NCBI RefSeq assembly: GCF_001995255.1
Contig: NZ_MUZR01000010.1
Location: 1 to 64,000, forward strand
DNA length: 64,000 bases
Reading direction: 5' to 3'
DNA from: Thioalkalivibrio halophilus
Lineage (GTDB): Bacteria > Pseudomonadota > Gammaproteobacteria > Ectothiorhodospirales > Ectothiorhodospiraceae
Numbering within the stretch: the first letter of the stretch is position 1; every line of letters begins with the position of its first letter. Under the pieces are notes generated by a model that worked only from the letters and a program-made list of their open reading frames with translations, was not told where the DNA came from and searched no databases. Of this stretch, positions 35,403-44,053 are shown one piece after another. The translations under genes were made by a program, and so were the position numbers.

Positions 35403-36797
35403 TCAGGCGGCTTCGGCCAGACCCTCGGCGCGACCGGGACGGCCCTGCTTGAGGGTCACCAGTTCCTCGGCGCTGGTCGGGTGCAGCGGGATGGTCAGGT
35501 CGAGGTCGCGCTTGGTGGCGCCCATGCGCACCGCGACCGCGAAGCCCTGCAGCATCTCGTCAACGTGGGGGCCGATCATGTGGATGCCGACGACCTTTTC
35601 GTCATTCCCGGCGCACACCAGCTTCATCACCACCGGCGGGACCTCGCCCTCGGCAAACGCCCGGTCCAGCCCCCCGAAGCTCGTCTCGTAGACCCGCACC
35701 GAGTCGCCGTGACGCTCCACGGCCTCGGGCTCGGTCAGTCCGACCATGCCGGCGGTGGGATGGGTGAAGGTCACCGTGGGGATCTGTTCGTAGTCCACCG
35801 GCACCGGGTCGTTTTCGGGGGCATACCAGTGCTCGGCCAGACGCCGCCCGGCGGCGATCGCCACCGGGGTCAGCGGGGCCTTGCCGATGATGTCGCCCAG
35901 GGCGTAGATCCCCTCGACATTGGTGGCCTGCCACTCGTCCACCGGGGTGGTGCCGTCGCGTGCGAGCTCGACCCCGGCTTCTTCCAGCCCCATGTCCGCG
36001 GTGGCCGGTTTGCGGCCGACGGCCCACAGCACCTGCTCGAACGGGCCCAGTTCCTGTCCGCCTTCCAGCTGCACGGTGACCGCGCCCGGTTCGCCGCCCA
36101 GCCCGGCCACCTTCACCCCGAGGTGACGGCCGATGCCCTGGTGCTCCATGTGCTGGTCCAGGGCCGCGCTGATGGCGGGATCGAACATCTCCAGCACGCG
36201 GTCCTCCATCGCGACCACGTCGGTCTTCACGCCCATGGAGCGCAGCATCCCGGCCATCTCCAGGCCGATGTAGCCGGCCCCGATCACTGCGATGGATTCC
36301 GGCAGTTCGGTCCACTGGAAGAAGTCGTCCGAGGTCGCGCCCAGTTCGGCCCCCTCCAGCGGCGGCACCACCGGCGCGCCGCCCATGGCCAGCACGATGC
36401 GGTCGGCCCGGTATTCGGCCCCGCTTTCGCTGATCACGCGGTCGCTTCCGTTCAGCCGGGCACGCTCGGCGATGTGGGTCACGCCCAGCTTCTCCAGGTG
36501 GCCAGCCCAGAAGTCGTTGAGGTTGCCGAGCAGCTTTTGCCGACGCTCGGCCAGCTCGCCGTAGCGAATGCCCCGGATGTCCACGTCGACGGCAAATTCG
36601 CCGGCCTGGCGGGCCTGGCCCATGTGTTCCGCGGCGTACCAGGTGAGCTTTTTGGGCACGCAGCCCTCGTTCACGCAGGTCCCGCCCAGCGGCTTCGGGT
36701 CGAACACGGCGACGCGGGCGCCATGGGGCGCGGCGCGCTCGGCCACCGCCAGGCCGCCGCTGCCGCCGCCGATCACGATGATGTCGTAGTGTTCCAT
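35403..36797 (-). CDS. gor: Glutathione-disulfide reductase
   Basis: A cytoplasmic FAD-dependent enzyme reducing GSSG with NADPH. The 464-residue protein has the FAD motif IIVIGGGSGGLAVAERAA, the redox-active disulfide GGTCVNEGCVPKK (Cys pair near residues 42 and 47) and the NADPH motif IAVIGAGYIGLEMAG. YALGDIIGKAPLTPVAI and the C-terminal catalytic HPTSAEELV are also present. Asn-Glu between the Cys residues differs from the usual CVNVGC. CAGGGAACA precedes ATG 36797. It follows a peroxiredoxin-glutaredoxin gene that needs glutathione, and the pair form a peroxide-detoxifying set. Confidence 0.93.
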   Translation of the reverse strand: MEHYDIIVIGGGSGGLAVAERAAPHGARVAVFDPKPLGGTCVNEGCVPKKLTWYAAEHMGQARQAGEFAVDVDIRGIRYGELAERRQKLLGNLNDFWAGHLEKLGVTHIAERARLNGSDRVISESGAEYRADRIVLAMGGAPVVPPLEGAELGATSDDFFQWTELPESIAVIGAGYIGLEMAGMLRSMGVKTDVVAMEDRVLEMFDPAISAALDQHMEHQGIGRHLGVKVAGLGGEPGAVTVQLEGGQELGPFEQVLWAVGRKPATADMGLEEAGVELARDGTTPVDEWQATNVEGIYALGDIIGKAPLTPVAIAAGRRLAEHWYAPENDPVPVDYEQIPTVTFTHPTAGMVGLTEPEAVERHGDSVRVYETSFGGLDRAFAEGEVPPVVMKLVCAGNDEKVVGIHMIGPHVDEMLQGFAVAVRMGATKRDLDLTIPLHPTSAEELVTLKQGRPGRAEGLAEAA

Positions 36798-36873
36798 GCT
36801 CTGTTCCCTGTTCGTTGTCGGTCTGATTCGAAGTCTGCCACGGCGAGCGCTCAAGGAGCGGTCGCCGGGGTCC

Positions 36874-36929
36874 GCCATCCGTGTCCGCACGTCCGGCGAA
36901 CCGTCGTGAAACCTGCGGACACGGATGGC
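36874..36929. repeat. 16 bp inverted repeat between gor and the prx-grx gene
   Basis: GCCATCCGTGTCCGCA (36874-36889) and TGCGGACACGGATGGC (36914-36929) are perfect arms around a 24 bp loop. It is placed between two co-oriented genes, about 80 bp upstream of gor. It may be an mRNA stem controlling relative expression or a binding site for a dimeric regulator. Confidence 0.8.
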
Positions 36930-36981
36930 CACCCGGGGTGGCCGGGGCCGGAACGGGCGCGGGCCCGTCCCGGCCGGGGGG

Positions 36982-37731
36982 TTACGCTGCCCGGCGCTCG
37001 CGGTGGATCCACTGCTCCAGATCTTCGGAGCCGCCGATGCGGTGGCCGCCGACGAACACCTGGGGCACGGTCATCGCGCCGGTGGCGGCGCGCAGGCTGC
37101 GCAGACTGGCGTCACGGCCGAGGACGATCTCCTCATAGTCCAGGTCCGCGTCCTCCAGCATCTGCTTGGCGCTGGCGCAGTAGGGGCAGCCCGGCTTGGT
37201 GAAGACCACCACGTCCTCGGGGCAGGCCGCATCCGGCGCCACGTGCGACAGCATGGTGTCGGCATCGGAGACTACGAAGGGGTCGCCCGGTTCATCCGGC
37301 TCGATGAACTGTTTCTCGATCACGCCGTCGCGCACCAGCATGGAATAGCGCCAGGAACGCTCGCCGAAGCCCAGGTCGCTCTTGTCCACCAGCATGCCCA
37401 TCTTCTCGGTGAACTCGCCGTTGCCGTCCGCCAGGAAGGTGATGCGGTCGGCCTCCTGGTCGGCCTGCCAGGCCTCCATCACGAAGCCGTCGTTCACCGA
37501 GATGCAGACGATCTCGTCGATGCCGTGTTTCTTCAGCACCGGCGCCAGCTCGTTGTAGCGGGGCACGTGGGCCGAGGAGCAGGTCGGGGTGAACGCGCCC
37601 GGCAGGGCGAACACCACCACGTTGCGGCCGCTGAAGATGTCCGCGCTGCGGACGTCGTTCCAGTCGTTGTCCTTGCGGCAGCGGAAGGTGACTTCCGGGA
37701 CGCGCTGACCTTCGCGATTTTCCAGTTCCAT
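36982..37731 (-). CDS. Peroxiredoxin-glutaredoxin fusion
   Basis: A 249-residue hybrid Prx5/glutaredoxin. The N-terminal Prx domain (about 1-160) has the peroxidatic Cys in [17 protein letters not shown]. The C-terminal glutaredoxin (about 170-249) has [19 protein letters not shown] with the CPYC site and [14 protein letters not shown] for glutathione. It reduces peroxides with electrons from glutathione, recycled by the Gor encoded next. AGGAGAGAG precedes ATG 37731. The upstream region (37800-37880) is strikingly AT-rich and carries a dyad, suggesting oxidative-stress control. Confidence 0.95.
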   Translation of the reverse strand: MELENREGQRVPEVTFRCRKDNDWNDVRSADIFSGRNVVVFALPGAFTPTCSSAHVPRYNELAPVLKKHGIDEIVCISVNDGFVMEAWQADQEADRITFLADGNGEFTEKMGMLVDKSDLGFGERSWRYSMLVRDGVIEKQFIEPDEPGDPFVVSDADTMLSHVAPDAACPEDVVVFTKPGCPYCASAKQMLEDADLDYEEIVLGRDASLRSLRAATGAMTVPQVFVGGHRIGGSEDLEQWIHRERRAA

Positions 37732-37810
37732 GTTCTCTCTCTCCTGTTGCAGATTGCGGTTACGGAAACGGGTGAAAAGTCATGTGCCGGCCTGTGGCCG
37801 ACGACAGGTG

Positions 37811-37880
37811 CAAGATTAAGGGCGCTCGATTGGTAAATCCAATCTTGATTAGTTAATTGATAGTTAGGCTCATCCTATCG
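37811..37880 (-). promoter_or_regulatory. AT-rich control region with dyad upstream of prx-grx
   Basis: Within an otherwise GC-rich sequence, GATTGG-TAAAT-CCAATC (37828-37844) is a perfect 6-5-6 dyad with the T-N11-A shape of LysR-type sites. It is followed by TTGATTAGTTAATTGATAG. OxyR is a plausible regulator given the target, but the tetrameric ATAG-N7-CTAT pattern is only loosely met. Confidence 0.45.
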
Positions 37881-38027
37881 TCGCGGCTCCGCCCGGCTTG
37901 TGCCCATGATGCCGGGGTCGGCGTTCGGGCGGAATCCTCTCCGGAGTGGAGGTCCACGGAACTTGACGCAATGGCCCGAAACCCGGACCCTTGCGCATCT
38001 GGCCGGACTCGCGGCCAACAGCGTTAT

Positions 38028-38139
<112 letters not shown>

Positions 38140-38197
38140 TCCCTTCCAGTTTCGCTTTCCGGTGGGGCCGTGTGCCCGGAGGTCACGGTGACTGCTC

Positions 38198-38218
38198 CAT
38201 TAATCAGCGTTTCCTTAA
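38198..38218 (-). repeat. Second relic of the inverted-repeat element end
   Basis: CATTAATCAGCGTTTCCTTAA matches the outer 21 bp of the right terminal repeat (14258-14278) at about 16 positions. The preceding CGGTGACTGC (38186-38195) matches a stretch inside the element near 14054. It lies between ffs and the dnaX start, 11 bp from the ATG. Confidence 0.45.
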
Positions 38219-38228
38219 TGGGGGAGGC

Positions 38229-40112
38229 ATGAGTCACCAGGTTCTGGCCCGCAAGTGGCGGCCCGCGCGTTTCGGGGATCTCGTCGGTCAGCCGCATGTG
38301 GTGCGCGCACTCACTAACGCCCTGTCCGGGGAGCGGCTGCATCACGCCTATCTGTTTGCCGGCACCCGCGGGGTGGGGAAGACTACCGTCGCGCGGATTC
38401 TCGCGCGCTGTCTCAACTGCGAGACCGGGGTCACCGCCGAGCCCTGTGGTCAGTGCCGTTCCTGCGTGGAGATCGCCGAAGGCCGGCACCTTGACCTGAT
38501 CGAGGTCGACGCCGCGTCGCGCACCCGGGTGGACGACACCCGTGAGCTGCTGGACAACGTGTCCTATGCCCCCACCACCGGCCGCTTCAAGGTGTACCTC
38601 ATCGACGAGGTGCACATGCTGTCGGAGAAGAGCTTCAACGCGCTGCTCAAGACCCTGGAGGAACCGCCGGAACACGTGAAGTTCCTGCTGGCGACCACGG
38701 ATCCGCAGAAGCTGCCGGTGACGGTGCTGTCGCGCTGCCTTCAGTTCAATCTCAAGCCGATGCCGGCGCCCCTGATCGCCGAATACCTGACCGGGGTGCT
38801 GGAGACCGAGGGCGTGACCGCCGAATCCGGCGCCCTGCTGCGTCTGGCCGAGGCGGCCGAGGGCTCGATGCGCGACGCCCTCAGTCTTACCGATCAGGCG
38901 ATTGCCTACGCGGGCGAGGAGCTGACCGAGGGCGCGACCTGCGACATGCTGGGGCTGCTGCCGCGCACCCGACTTACGGGGCTGCTGGATGCGGTGTTCG
39001 CCGGTGACGGCGCGGCCCTCGTCCACGGTCTGGCCGAGCTGGATACCCTGGGGCCGGACTGGTCTCGCCTGCTGGACGAACTGGCCGCGCTGTTGCACCG
39101 GGTGGCGGTGCTGCAGGTGGCGGGCGAGGTGGCCGACAGTGGCGAGGCGGGGCTGGATTGGGTCCGGGATGCCGCCGGCCGCGAGGATCCCGAGCTGATC
39201 CAGCTCGCCTATCAGATCCTGATCCACGGCGTCCGTGACCTGCCGTATGCCCCGGACCCGCGAATGGGGGTCGAGATGACCCTGCTGCGGCTGCTGGCCT
39301 TCCGCCCCGAGGGGGCGCCGGACACGGAGCCCGGGGGCGCCCCGTCGGGAGGTACGACTGCCGGCCGGAGCGCGGGCACGGGGAGCTCCCCGGCTGCAGC
39401 GCCGGTATCCCCCTCGGGATCGGGATCGGGATCGGGGTCGGCGGTCGCATCGCGCCCGGTCCCGCCGGCGGAGGAAGAGGAAAAGGCCGGAGATGCGGCC
39501 GTGGCTCCGGACCGGGATTCGGTGCCCGCGGCGTCGCGCGCCAGCCCCCGGTCGGAATCCGGGGGGGCGGCCGCGGTACGGGAACCGCGGGCCGAAGCGA
39601 AGCCGGAACCGGCCGCGGGCGCCGGTGCCGTGCCACCGTCGTCGGAGCCCGTCGGGGATCCCGACGGTCCGGCCGTGCCTGCCGGCGAGTTCGACTGGCA
39701 TGCGTTCGCTGCACGTCTTCCCGCAGGCACCGCGCGCGAGCTCGCGTTGCAGGCCGAATTTCGTTCGCTGGACACGGAGCGGCTGACCCTCGCCCTGCCA
39801 CCCGACTACCGCATGCTGTGTACGGAACGGGCCAGGGAACGCTTGTCCAGGTCCCTGGAGGCGCATCTCGGTCGCAGCGTGCGTCTGGAGATCGTGGACC
39901 AGGAAGAAGCCGGCGGCGACACGCCGGCCGCGCGTCTTGCGGCAAATGCCGAGGCGCGTCAGGCTGAGGCCGAGTCCGCCATGCGGCAGGATCCGGTGGT
40001 GCAGGCGCTGCATGAACGCTTCGGCGCCGAGCTTGGCCCGGTGCGCCTGCACGATGACGACCCGACACTTAATCAGGACCCCGGAGCAGCGGGACAGGAG
40101 AACCGAAAATGA
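38229..40112 (+). CDS. dnaX: DNA polymerase III tau/gamma subunit
   Basis: The clamp-loader subunit. The 627-residue protein has Walker A GTRGVGKT (45-52), the zinc site C64/C73/C76/C79 ([19 protein letters not shown]), Walker [11 protein letters not shown] and the SRC motif LSRCLQF. A low-complexity Gly/Ser/Ala/Pro linker (about 360-495), including a TCGGGA hexamer repeat, leads to the tau C-terminal domain ([13 protein letters not shown]). No A-AAA-AAG slippery site was found, so separate gamma production is not evident. The GGGGAGG site is unusually close to ATG 38229. The stop overlaps ybaB. Confidence 0.96.
   Translation: MSHQVLARKWRPARFGDLVGQPHVVRALTNALSGERLHHAYLFAGTRGVGKTTVARILARCLNCETGVTAEPCGQCRSCVEIAEGRHLDLIEVDAASRTRVDDTRELLDNVSYAPTTGRFKVYLIDEVHMLSEKSFNALLKTLEEPPEHVKFLLATTDPQKLPVTVLSRCLQFNLKPMPAPLIAEYLTGVLETEGVTAESGALLRLAEAAEGSMRDALSLTDQAIAYAGEELTEGATCDMLGLLPRTRLTGLLDAVFAGDGAALVHGLAELDTLGPDWSRLLDELAALLHRVAVLQVAGEVADSGEAGLDWVRDAAGREDPELIQLAYQILIHGVRDLPYAPDPRMGVEMTLLRLLAFRPEGAPDTEPGGAPSGGTTAGRSAGTGSSPAAAPVSPSGSGSGSGSAVASRPVPPAEEEEKAGDAAVAPDRDSVPAASRASPRSESGGAAAVREPRAEAKPEPAAGAGAVPPSSEPVGDPDGPAVPAGEFDWHAFAARLPAGTARELALQAEFRSLDTERLTLALPPDYRMLCTERARERLSRSLEAHLGRSVRLEIVDQEEAGGDTPAARLAANAEARQAEAESAMRQDPVVQALHERFGAELGPVRLHDDDPTLNQDPGAAGQENRK
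39414..39440 (+). repeat. Hexanucleotide repeat in the dnaX linker
   Basis: Four tandem copies of TCGGGA with one variant (TCGGGG) encode a Ser-Gly run. Unit length six keeps the frame, so copy-number change would only alter linker length. Confidence 0.7.
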
Positions 40113-40435
40113 TGAAAGGCGGCATGGGCAACATGATGAAGCAGGCCCAGAAAATGCAGGAAGAAATGCAGCGCGTGCAGGCCGAGCTGGCCGAGATGGA
40201 GGTCGAGGGTCAGGCTGGCGGCGGGCTGGTGAGCGTGACCCTGACCGGCAAGCACGAGGCGCGCAAGGTTCGGATTGATCCGAGCCTGTTTCAGGATGAT
40301 CCGGACATGATCGAGGACCTGGTGGCCGCGGCGATCAACGATGCGGTGCACAAGGTGGACACCACCAGCCAGGAACGCATGAGTGAACTGACCAGCGGCA
40401 TGGGCCTGCCGGCGGGCATGAAGCTGCCTTTCTGA
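40109..40435 (+). CDS. ybaB: YbaB/EbfC nucleoid-associated protein
   Basis: A 108-residue DNA-binding protein that forms dimers and helps organise the nucleoid. It has [51 protein letters not shown], which is typical, and the C-terminal [18 protein letters not shown]. The start overlaps the dnaX stop (ATGATGA) and AGGAG lies upstream. It is part of the conserved dnaX-ybaB-recR cluster, with recR 11 bp downstream. Confidence 0.95.
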   Translation: MMKGGMGNMMKQAQKMQEEMQRVQAELAEMEVEGQAGGGLVSVTLTGKHEARKVRIDPSLFQDDPDMIEDLVAAAINDAVHKVDTTSQERMSELTSGMGLPAGMKLPF

Positions 40436-40446
40436 GCCGGGTCGCG

Positions 40447-41037
40447 GTGGATACCGAACTCGACGATCTGGTGCAGGCGCTGCGCTGTCTGCCGGGCGTG
40501 GGCGGCAAGTCCGCCCGGCGCATGGCGCTGCACCTGCTGGAACGCGACCGCGAGGGCGCGCGGCGCCTGGCGCGGGCGGTGGACGCCGCGGTGGAGAACA
40601 TCGGCCACTGCTCGGTGTGCCGGACGCTGACCTCGGCCGAGACCTGCGAACGCTGCCTCGATCCCGATCGCGACGACCAGGTCCTGTGCGTGGTCGAGAG
40701 CCCCGGCGACGTGATGGCGATCGAGGCGGCCACCGATTTCAACGGTCGCTTCCACGTGCTGCTCGGACGGCTCTCGCCGCTGGACGGGATCGGCCCGGAG
40801 GAGCTGGGGCTGGACCGGCTGGAGGAACGTCTGCGCCAGCAGGGCACCGAGGAGCTGATTCTCGCCACGAACACCTCGGTGGAGGGTGAGGTTACCGCTC
40901 ACTATCTGGCCGAGATGGCCGGGCGCCTGGGAATCCGCGCCACGCGCATCGCGCAGGGGATCCCCAGCGGCGGGGAGCTGGAATACACGGATGCGGGGAC
41001 CCTGGCGCACGCCTTGTCGGGGCGCCGCGATTACTGA
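40447..41037 (+). CDS. recR: Recombination mediator protein
   Basis: A 196-residue protein that works with RecF and RecO to load RecA at gaps. An N-terminal helix-hairpin-helix (LRCLPGVGGKSARRMALHLL), a four-Cys zinc finger (C55, C58, C67, C70) and a Toprim domain beginning LCVVESPGDVMAIE are present, with the Walker-like C-terminal segment GIPSGGELEYTDAGTL. It starts at GTG 40447. recO lies 15 kb downstream. Confidence 0.97.
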   Translation: MDTELDDLVQALRCLPGVGGKSARRMALHLLERDREGARRLARAVDAAVENIGHCSVCRTLTSAETCERCLDPDRDDQVLCVVESPGDVMAIEAATDFNGRFHVLLGRLSPLDGIGPEELGLDRLEERLRQQGTEELILATNTSVEGEVTAHYLAEMAGRLGIRATRIAQGIPSGGELEYTDAGTLAHALSGRRDY

Positions 41038-41072
41038 TATAAACCGCGCCGGCCGGGCGCGGTGGAGGCACC

Positions 41073-41417
41073 ATGGAAGACTGTATCTTCTGCAAGATCG
41101 TCGCCGGGGAGATCCCCGCGACCATCGTCCGCGAGACCGATGACGTGATCGCCTTCGAGGATCTGCATCCCCAGGCGCCGCACCATGTGCTGGTGATTCC
41201 GCGGCGGCACATCGCGACCCTCAACGACCTTACCGCCGAGGATGCCGTGACGGTGGGCAACATGGCCCGGGTTGCGGCGGAGGTCGCGGCCGAACGCGGC
41301 TTTGCGGAGGCCGGATACCGGACTGTGATGAATTGCAACCAGCAGGGCGGTCAGACGGTCTATCATATACATATGCACCTGCTCGGCGGTCGGCCCCTCG
41401 GCTGGCCCCCGGGCTAG
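41073..41417 (+). CDS. HIT family (HinT-like) purine nucleoside phosphoramidase
   Basis: A 114-residue cytoplasmic histidine triad protein. The active site HIHMH (H98, H100, H102) is followed by LLGGRPLGWPPG, as in the HINT branch. C4 and C7 plus H49-region residues recall the zinc site of some family members. HINT enzymes cleave AMP-lysine and other nucleoside phosphoramidates. A ribosome binding site (GTGGAGG) precedes ATG 41073. An extended -10 (TGATATAAA) at the recR end may give it a promoter of its own. Confidence 0.92.
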   Translation: MEDCIFCKIVAGEIPATIVRETDDVIAFEDLHPQAPHHVLVIPRRHIATLNDLTAEDAVTVGNMARVAAEVAAERGFAEAGYRTVMNCNQQGGQTVYHIHMHLLGGRPLGWPPG

Positions 41418-41447
41418 CGAACGCGACGGTCCGGGGAGGCCGGCGCG

Positions 41448-42287
41448 GTGACAAACGGGGGAACGGGCGTGACGCAACGCGGATATCATGACGGGACAAC
41501 GGCCATGGGCGGGGGGGGAAATGCCCCGGGCCGTGCGCGCGTCGTTGCCCGGCTGGCGGTGCCGCTGATGCTGGTCGTGGTTTTCGCGACGCCGATGGTT
41601 GCGGCGGCCGAAGACGACACCACCCGCTATTCTCTGACCCGCACCCTGAATCTCGACGGCGGCGATCAGGTTGCGGCCGTGGGCGACCTGTCCTCCTTTT
41701 CCGGCGCGGCGGGTGCGGGCGGGGAGGCCCGGCCCGACCCGCGTTACCGCCTGATGCTGGATGCCGACGCGGTGTCGCGTCCGGCGGACGACATCACCGG
41801 CCTGGGCGATCGTTTCGAGGCGACCGGCGCTTTCCGTCAGCGCCTGGGGGCCAGTGGCCTGGGGTACGGGATCGATCTGGGCTTCGGCATGGAGTCGCGC
41901 AGTGCGCCGGGGCAGCTGCGGGAGGATGCGGGTACCACTTCCTATTTCACCGACTTCAGTTTCGGACCCACCTTCGAGTCGGGCGGTTTTGACAGCCAGC
42001 TGCGGGTCGGCGTGCGTCAGCCGCTGGCGGGCGATTCGCGGGAAACGGTCGGTGCGGGGACTGGCCTGCAACCGCGCGACCACACGCGCGGCGCCAGCTA
42101 TCTGAGCCTGGACGGCAGCCTCCGCCTGCGCAACGACAGCGAGCTGTCGATGAGCCTGTTCTACGATGACTATTCGCTGGAATCGTCCGAAGGCTGGATG
42201 GAGGAGCGGCTGGAATTCGACGGCATGCGTCCCGAATCCGGCGGTTCCTCGTCGGTGTTCGGCGTGGAGATGGGCCTGACCTTCTGA
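41448..42287 (+). CDS. Exported outer-membrane-like hypothetical protein
   Basis: A 279-residue protein with a signal peptide and a beta-rich mature part ending in VFGVEMGLTF, the C-terminal Phe typical of outer-membrane barrels. Alternating segments (RYRLMLDADAVSRP, YGIDLGFGMESRS, FDSQLRVGVRQPLAG, ELSMSLFYDDYSLE) fit beta strands. No family recognised. The start is uncertain: GTG 41448 has GGGGAGG upstream but gives a long n-region, while ATG 41505 (MGGGGNAPGRARV) gives a normal signal peptide ending MVAAAE. It converges with rsgA. Confidence 0.6.
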   Translation: MTNGGTGVTQRGYHDGTTAMGGGGNAPGRARVVARLAVPLMLVVVFATPMVAAAEDDTTRYSLTRTLNLDGGDQVAAVGDLSSFSGAAGAGGEARPDPRYRLMLDADAVSRPADDITGLGDRFEATGAFRQRLGASGLGYGIDLGFGMESRSAPGQLREDAGTTSYFTDFSFGPTFESGGFDSQLRVGVRQPLAGDSRETVGAGTGLQPRDHTRGASYLSLDGSLRLRNDSELSMSLFYDDYSLESSEGWMEERLEFDGMRPESGGSSSVFGVEMGLTF

Positions 42288-42323
42288 TTCGTTCTGAATC
42301 GTGCCGCGGGGCCGCTGCCGGGC

Positions 42324-43256
42324 TCAGTCCCGGCGCCGGGTCTCCGCCCGCAGCTCCTGCCAGGCCTCCAGCCGTTCCCGCGGCAGCTCGCAGGCGGCGA
42401 CCGCCGCTCCCACCGCACACCCCGGTTCGGCCGCGTGCCGGCAGTCGCGAAAGCGGCATTCCCGGGCCCGTTCGGCGATGTCCGGGAAGCCGCGCTCGAG
42501 CGCGTCAGCGTCGTCCAGCTCCGGTGTGAAGTCGCGCACCCCGGGGGAATCGATCCACGCGCCATTGCCCGCCAGCGGATACCAGCGCGCCGTGGTCGTG
42601 GTGTGGCGCCCTTCGCCGGTCTGCCCCAGGGTCGCGGTTTGCAGGGCCTGGTCCGGCGCGTTGCCGGCGCGGCGCAGCAGCGCATCGATCAGCGATGACT
42701 TGCCGGTTCCGGACTGGCCAACCAGGATGTTGCTGCCCCCCTCGGCGGCCGCCGCCAGGGCGTCCAGCCCGGTGCCTTCGTGCACGCTGACCGGCAGCGC
42801 GTGCAGGCCCAGATGGCCGTACTGCCGGTCCAGCCGCCGCGCCCCCCCGGGGTCCAGCTCGCATTTGTTGAACAGCAGTCGTGGCTCGGCTGGCAGGTTG
42901 TGGATTGCGACCAGGAAGCGGTCGATCAGGAAACGTGCCGGGGCCGGTTCCGGCGCCACCACGATCCAGACCCGGTCCACTCCGGCGGCGATGGTCTTGC
43001 GGCGGCCGTAGCCGTCGCGCCGCACCAGCGCATTGCGGCGCGGCTCGCGGCGCAGGATGCGGTGGCCGTCGGTTTCCACGCGGTCCCCGCAGACCAGATC
43101 CCCCGTGCGGCGCTGCAGCTGCACGCGATGCAGATGGCCGTCCTCGTCGAGGAGGTCGGCCCTCTGGTTGAGGCGGGCGGCGACACGCGCGCGGGCGGGC
43201 AGGGGATCCGCAGTCGTGCTGTCCGCGGATCCCGGGTTCCGGGCGGACCGGCTCAT
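42324..43256 (-). CDS. rsgA: Ribosome small subunit GTPase
   Basis: A circularly permuted GTPase in late 30S maturation. The 310-residue protein has an N-terminal OB fold, then G4 (NKCE, 130-133), G1 (GQSGTGKSS, 180-188) and G3 (DSPGV), in the permuted order. A C-terminal zinc region has Cys residues in ARECRFRDCRHAAEPGCAV. G4 has Glu where Asp is usual. It is followed on the same strand by genes on its 5' side: the carbinolamine dehydratase lies 18 bp upstream, so the two may share a transcript. Confidence 0.94.
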   Translation of the reverse strand: MSRSARNPGSADSTTADPLPARARVAARLNQRADLLDEDGHLHRVQLQRRTGDLVCGDRVETDGHRILRREPRRNALVRRDGYGRRKTIAAGVDRVWIVVAPEPAPARFLIDRFLVAIHNLPAEPRLLFNKCELDPGGARRLDRQYGHLGLHALPVSVHEGTGLDALAAAAEGGSNILVGQSGTGKSSLIDALLRRAGNAPDQALQTATLGQTGEGRHTTTTARWYPLAGNGAWIDSPGVRDFTPELDDADALERGFPDIAERARECRFRDCRHAAEPGCAVGAAVAACELPRERLEAWQELRAETRRRD

Positions 43257-43274
43257 GCAGGCTGCATCGACGGG

Positions 43275-43610
43275 TCAGTCGAACAGCGCATCCACGCGCG
43301 CGGCGCAGATGAAATCATTTTCGGTCAGTCCGCCCACCGCGTGGGTGGAGAACTGGACCCGGCAACGGTTGAAGCCGACTTCCATGTCGGGATGGTGATC
43401 CTCGACATGGGCGATCCAGGCCACCGCGTTCACGAAGGCCATGGTCTCGTGGAAGTTGCGAAAGCGGAACTCGCGCCGGATGTCCTTCGTGTTGCCGCCC
43501 AGTTCCCAGGATTCGTGCAGCTGGCCCAGGGCCCGGGTCGCCTCCTCGGCCGGCATCGGGTCGGTAAAGCCTTCGCAGGCCTGGCAGTGACGCGTCTTCA
43601 GGTCGCTCAT
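43275..43610 (-). CDS. phhB: Pterin-4a-carbinolamine dehydratase
   Basis: A 111-residue enzyme that dehydrates 4a-hydroxytetrahydropterin to recycle tetrahydropterin. The active-site set is H72-H73 (EDHHPDMEV) and H90 (FSTHAVGGLTENDF), matching DCoH/PhhB. N-terminal Cys residues (HCQACEG) are seen in many bacterial members. No phenylalanine hydroxylase gene is in the window, so it may serve another pterin-dependent enzyme, possibly moco metabolism as proposed for similar proteins. It sits 6 bp downstream of the small cytochrome gene on the same strand. Confidence 0.93.
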   Translation of the reverse strand: MSDLKTRHCQACEGFTDPMPAEEATRALGQLHESWELGGNTKDIRREFRFRNFHETMAFVNAVAWIAHVEDHHPDMEVGFNRCRVQFSTHAVGGLTENDFICAARVDALFD

Positions 43611-43616
43611 GGGGGT

Positions 43617-43922
43617 TCAGTCGAATCCGTAGTATTCATCGTTGAGGTAGGCCACGATGGCTTCGATCTCGTCATCGAAGAAGGCGGTGCCGATGTTGGC
43701 ATCGCATCGCCGGACCATCGCGACGAGTTCTTCGCGGTCACCGACCATGCGTCCGTCGCGGGTATAGATGTCGGAGCCGTCACCGCCGTGCATGTCGGCA
43801 TGGCAGCTGACGCAGTTGTTGTCGTGCAGATCCTGGCCCATCCGGATGTCGTCGGCCTGCGCGGTGGCGGCCATGCCGCCGGCCAGCGTCAGGGCGGCCA
43901 GACTGGTGGTGAGGTGTCGCAT
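43617..43922 (-). CDS. Small monohaem cytochrome c
   Basis: A 101-residue periplasmic cytochrome. The signal peptide (1-23, ending TAQA) precedes the haem site CVSCH (C37, C40, H41) and then HADMHGGDGSDIYTRDGRM. FDDEIEAIVAYLNDEYYGFD is the usual C-terminal helix. It probably acts as an electron carrier, for example to peroxidase or oxidase. A very strong site (AAGGAGGG) precedes ATG 43922. Divergent from orn across a region with a perfect palindrome. Confidence 0.9.
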   Translation of the reverse strand: MRHLTTSLAALTLAGGMAATAQADDIRMGQDLHDNNCVSCHADMHGGDGSDIYTRDGRMVGDREELVAMVRRCDANIGTAFFDDEIEAIVAYLNDEYYGFD

Positions 43923-43969
43923 GTGGCCCTCCTTCTTCGTCGGTGCCGGTCTTGTTCGTTGTTCGATGC

Positions 43970-43990
43970 GACGGGCCCCCGGGGCCCGTC
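43970..43990. repeat. Perfect 21 bp palindrome in the cytochrome/orn divergent region
   Basis: GACGGGCCCC and GGGGCCCGTC flank a single C. The 10-1-10 symmetry is exact. It lies 47 bp upstream of the cytochrome ATG and 63 bp upstream of orn. It could form a cruciform or bind a dimeric protein. Confidence 0.85.
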
Positions 43991-44053
43991 CCCATGATGA
44001 TAGACTGCATCGCGCCATCATAGGGCACCACCGAGTGCCGCAGAGGAGAGACA

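Noticed and set aside
37828-37880. A full OxyR site
   Set aside because: The four ATAG-type half-sites at the correct spacing are not present; only a LysR-type dyad is supported.
39300-39520. Programmed frameshift in dnaX giving a gamma subunit
   Set aside because: No A-AAA-AAG or long A run occurs in the linker; the GAGGAAAAGG stretch is not a recognised slippery site.
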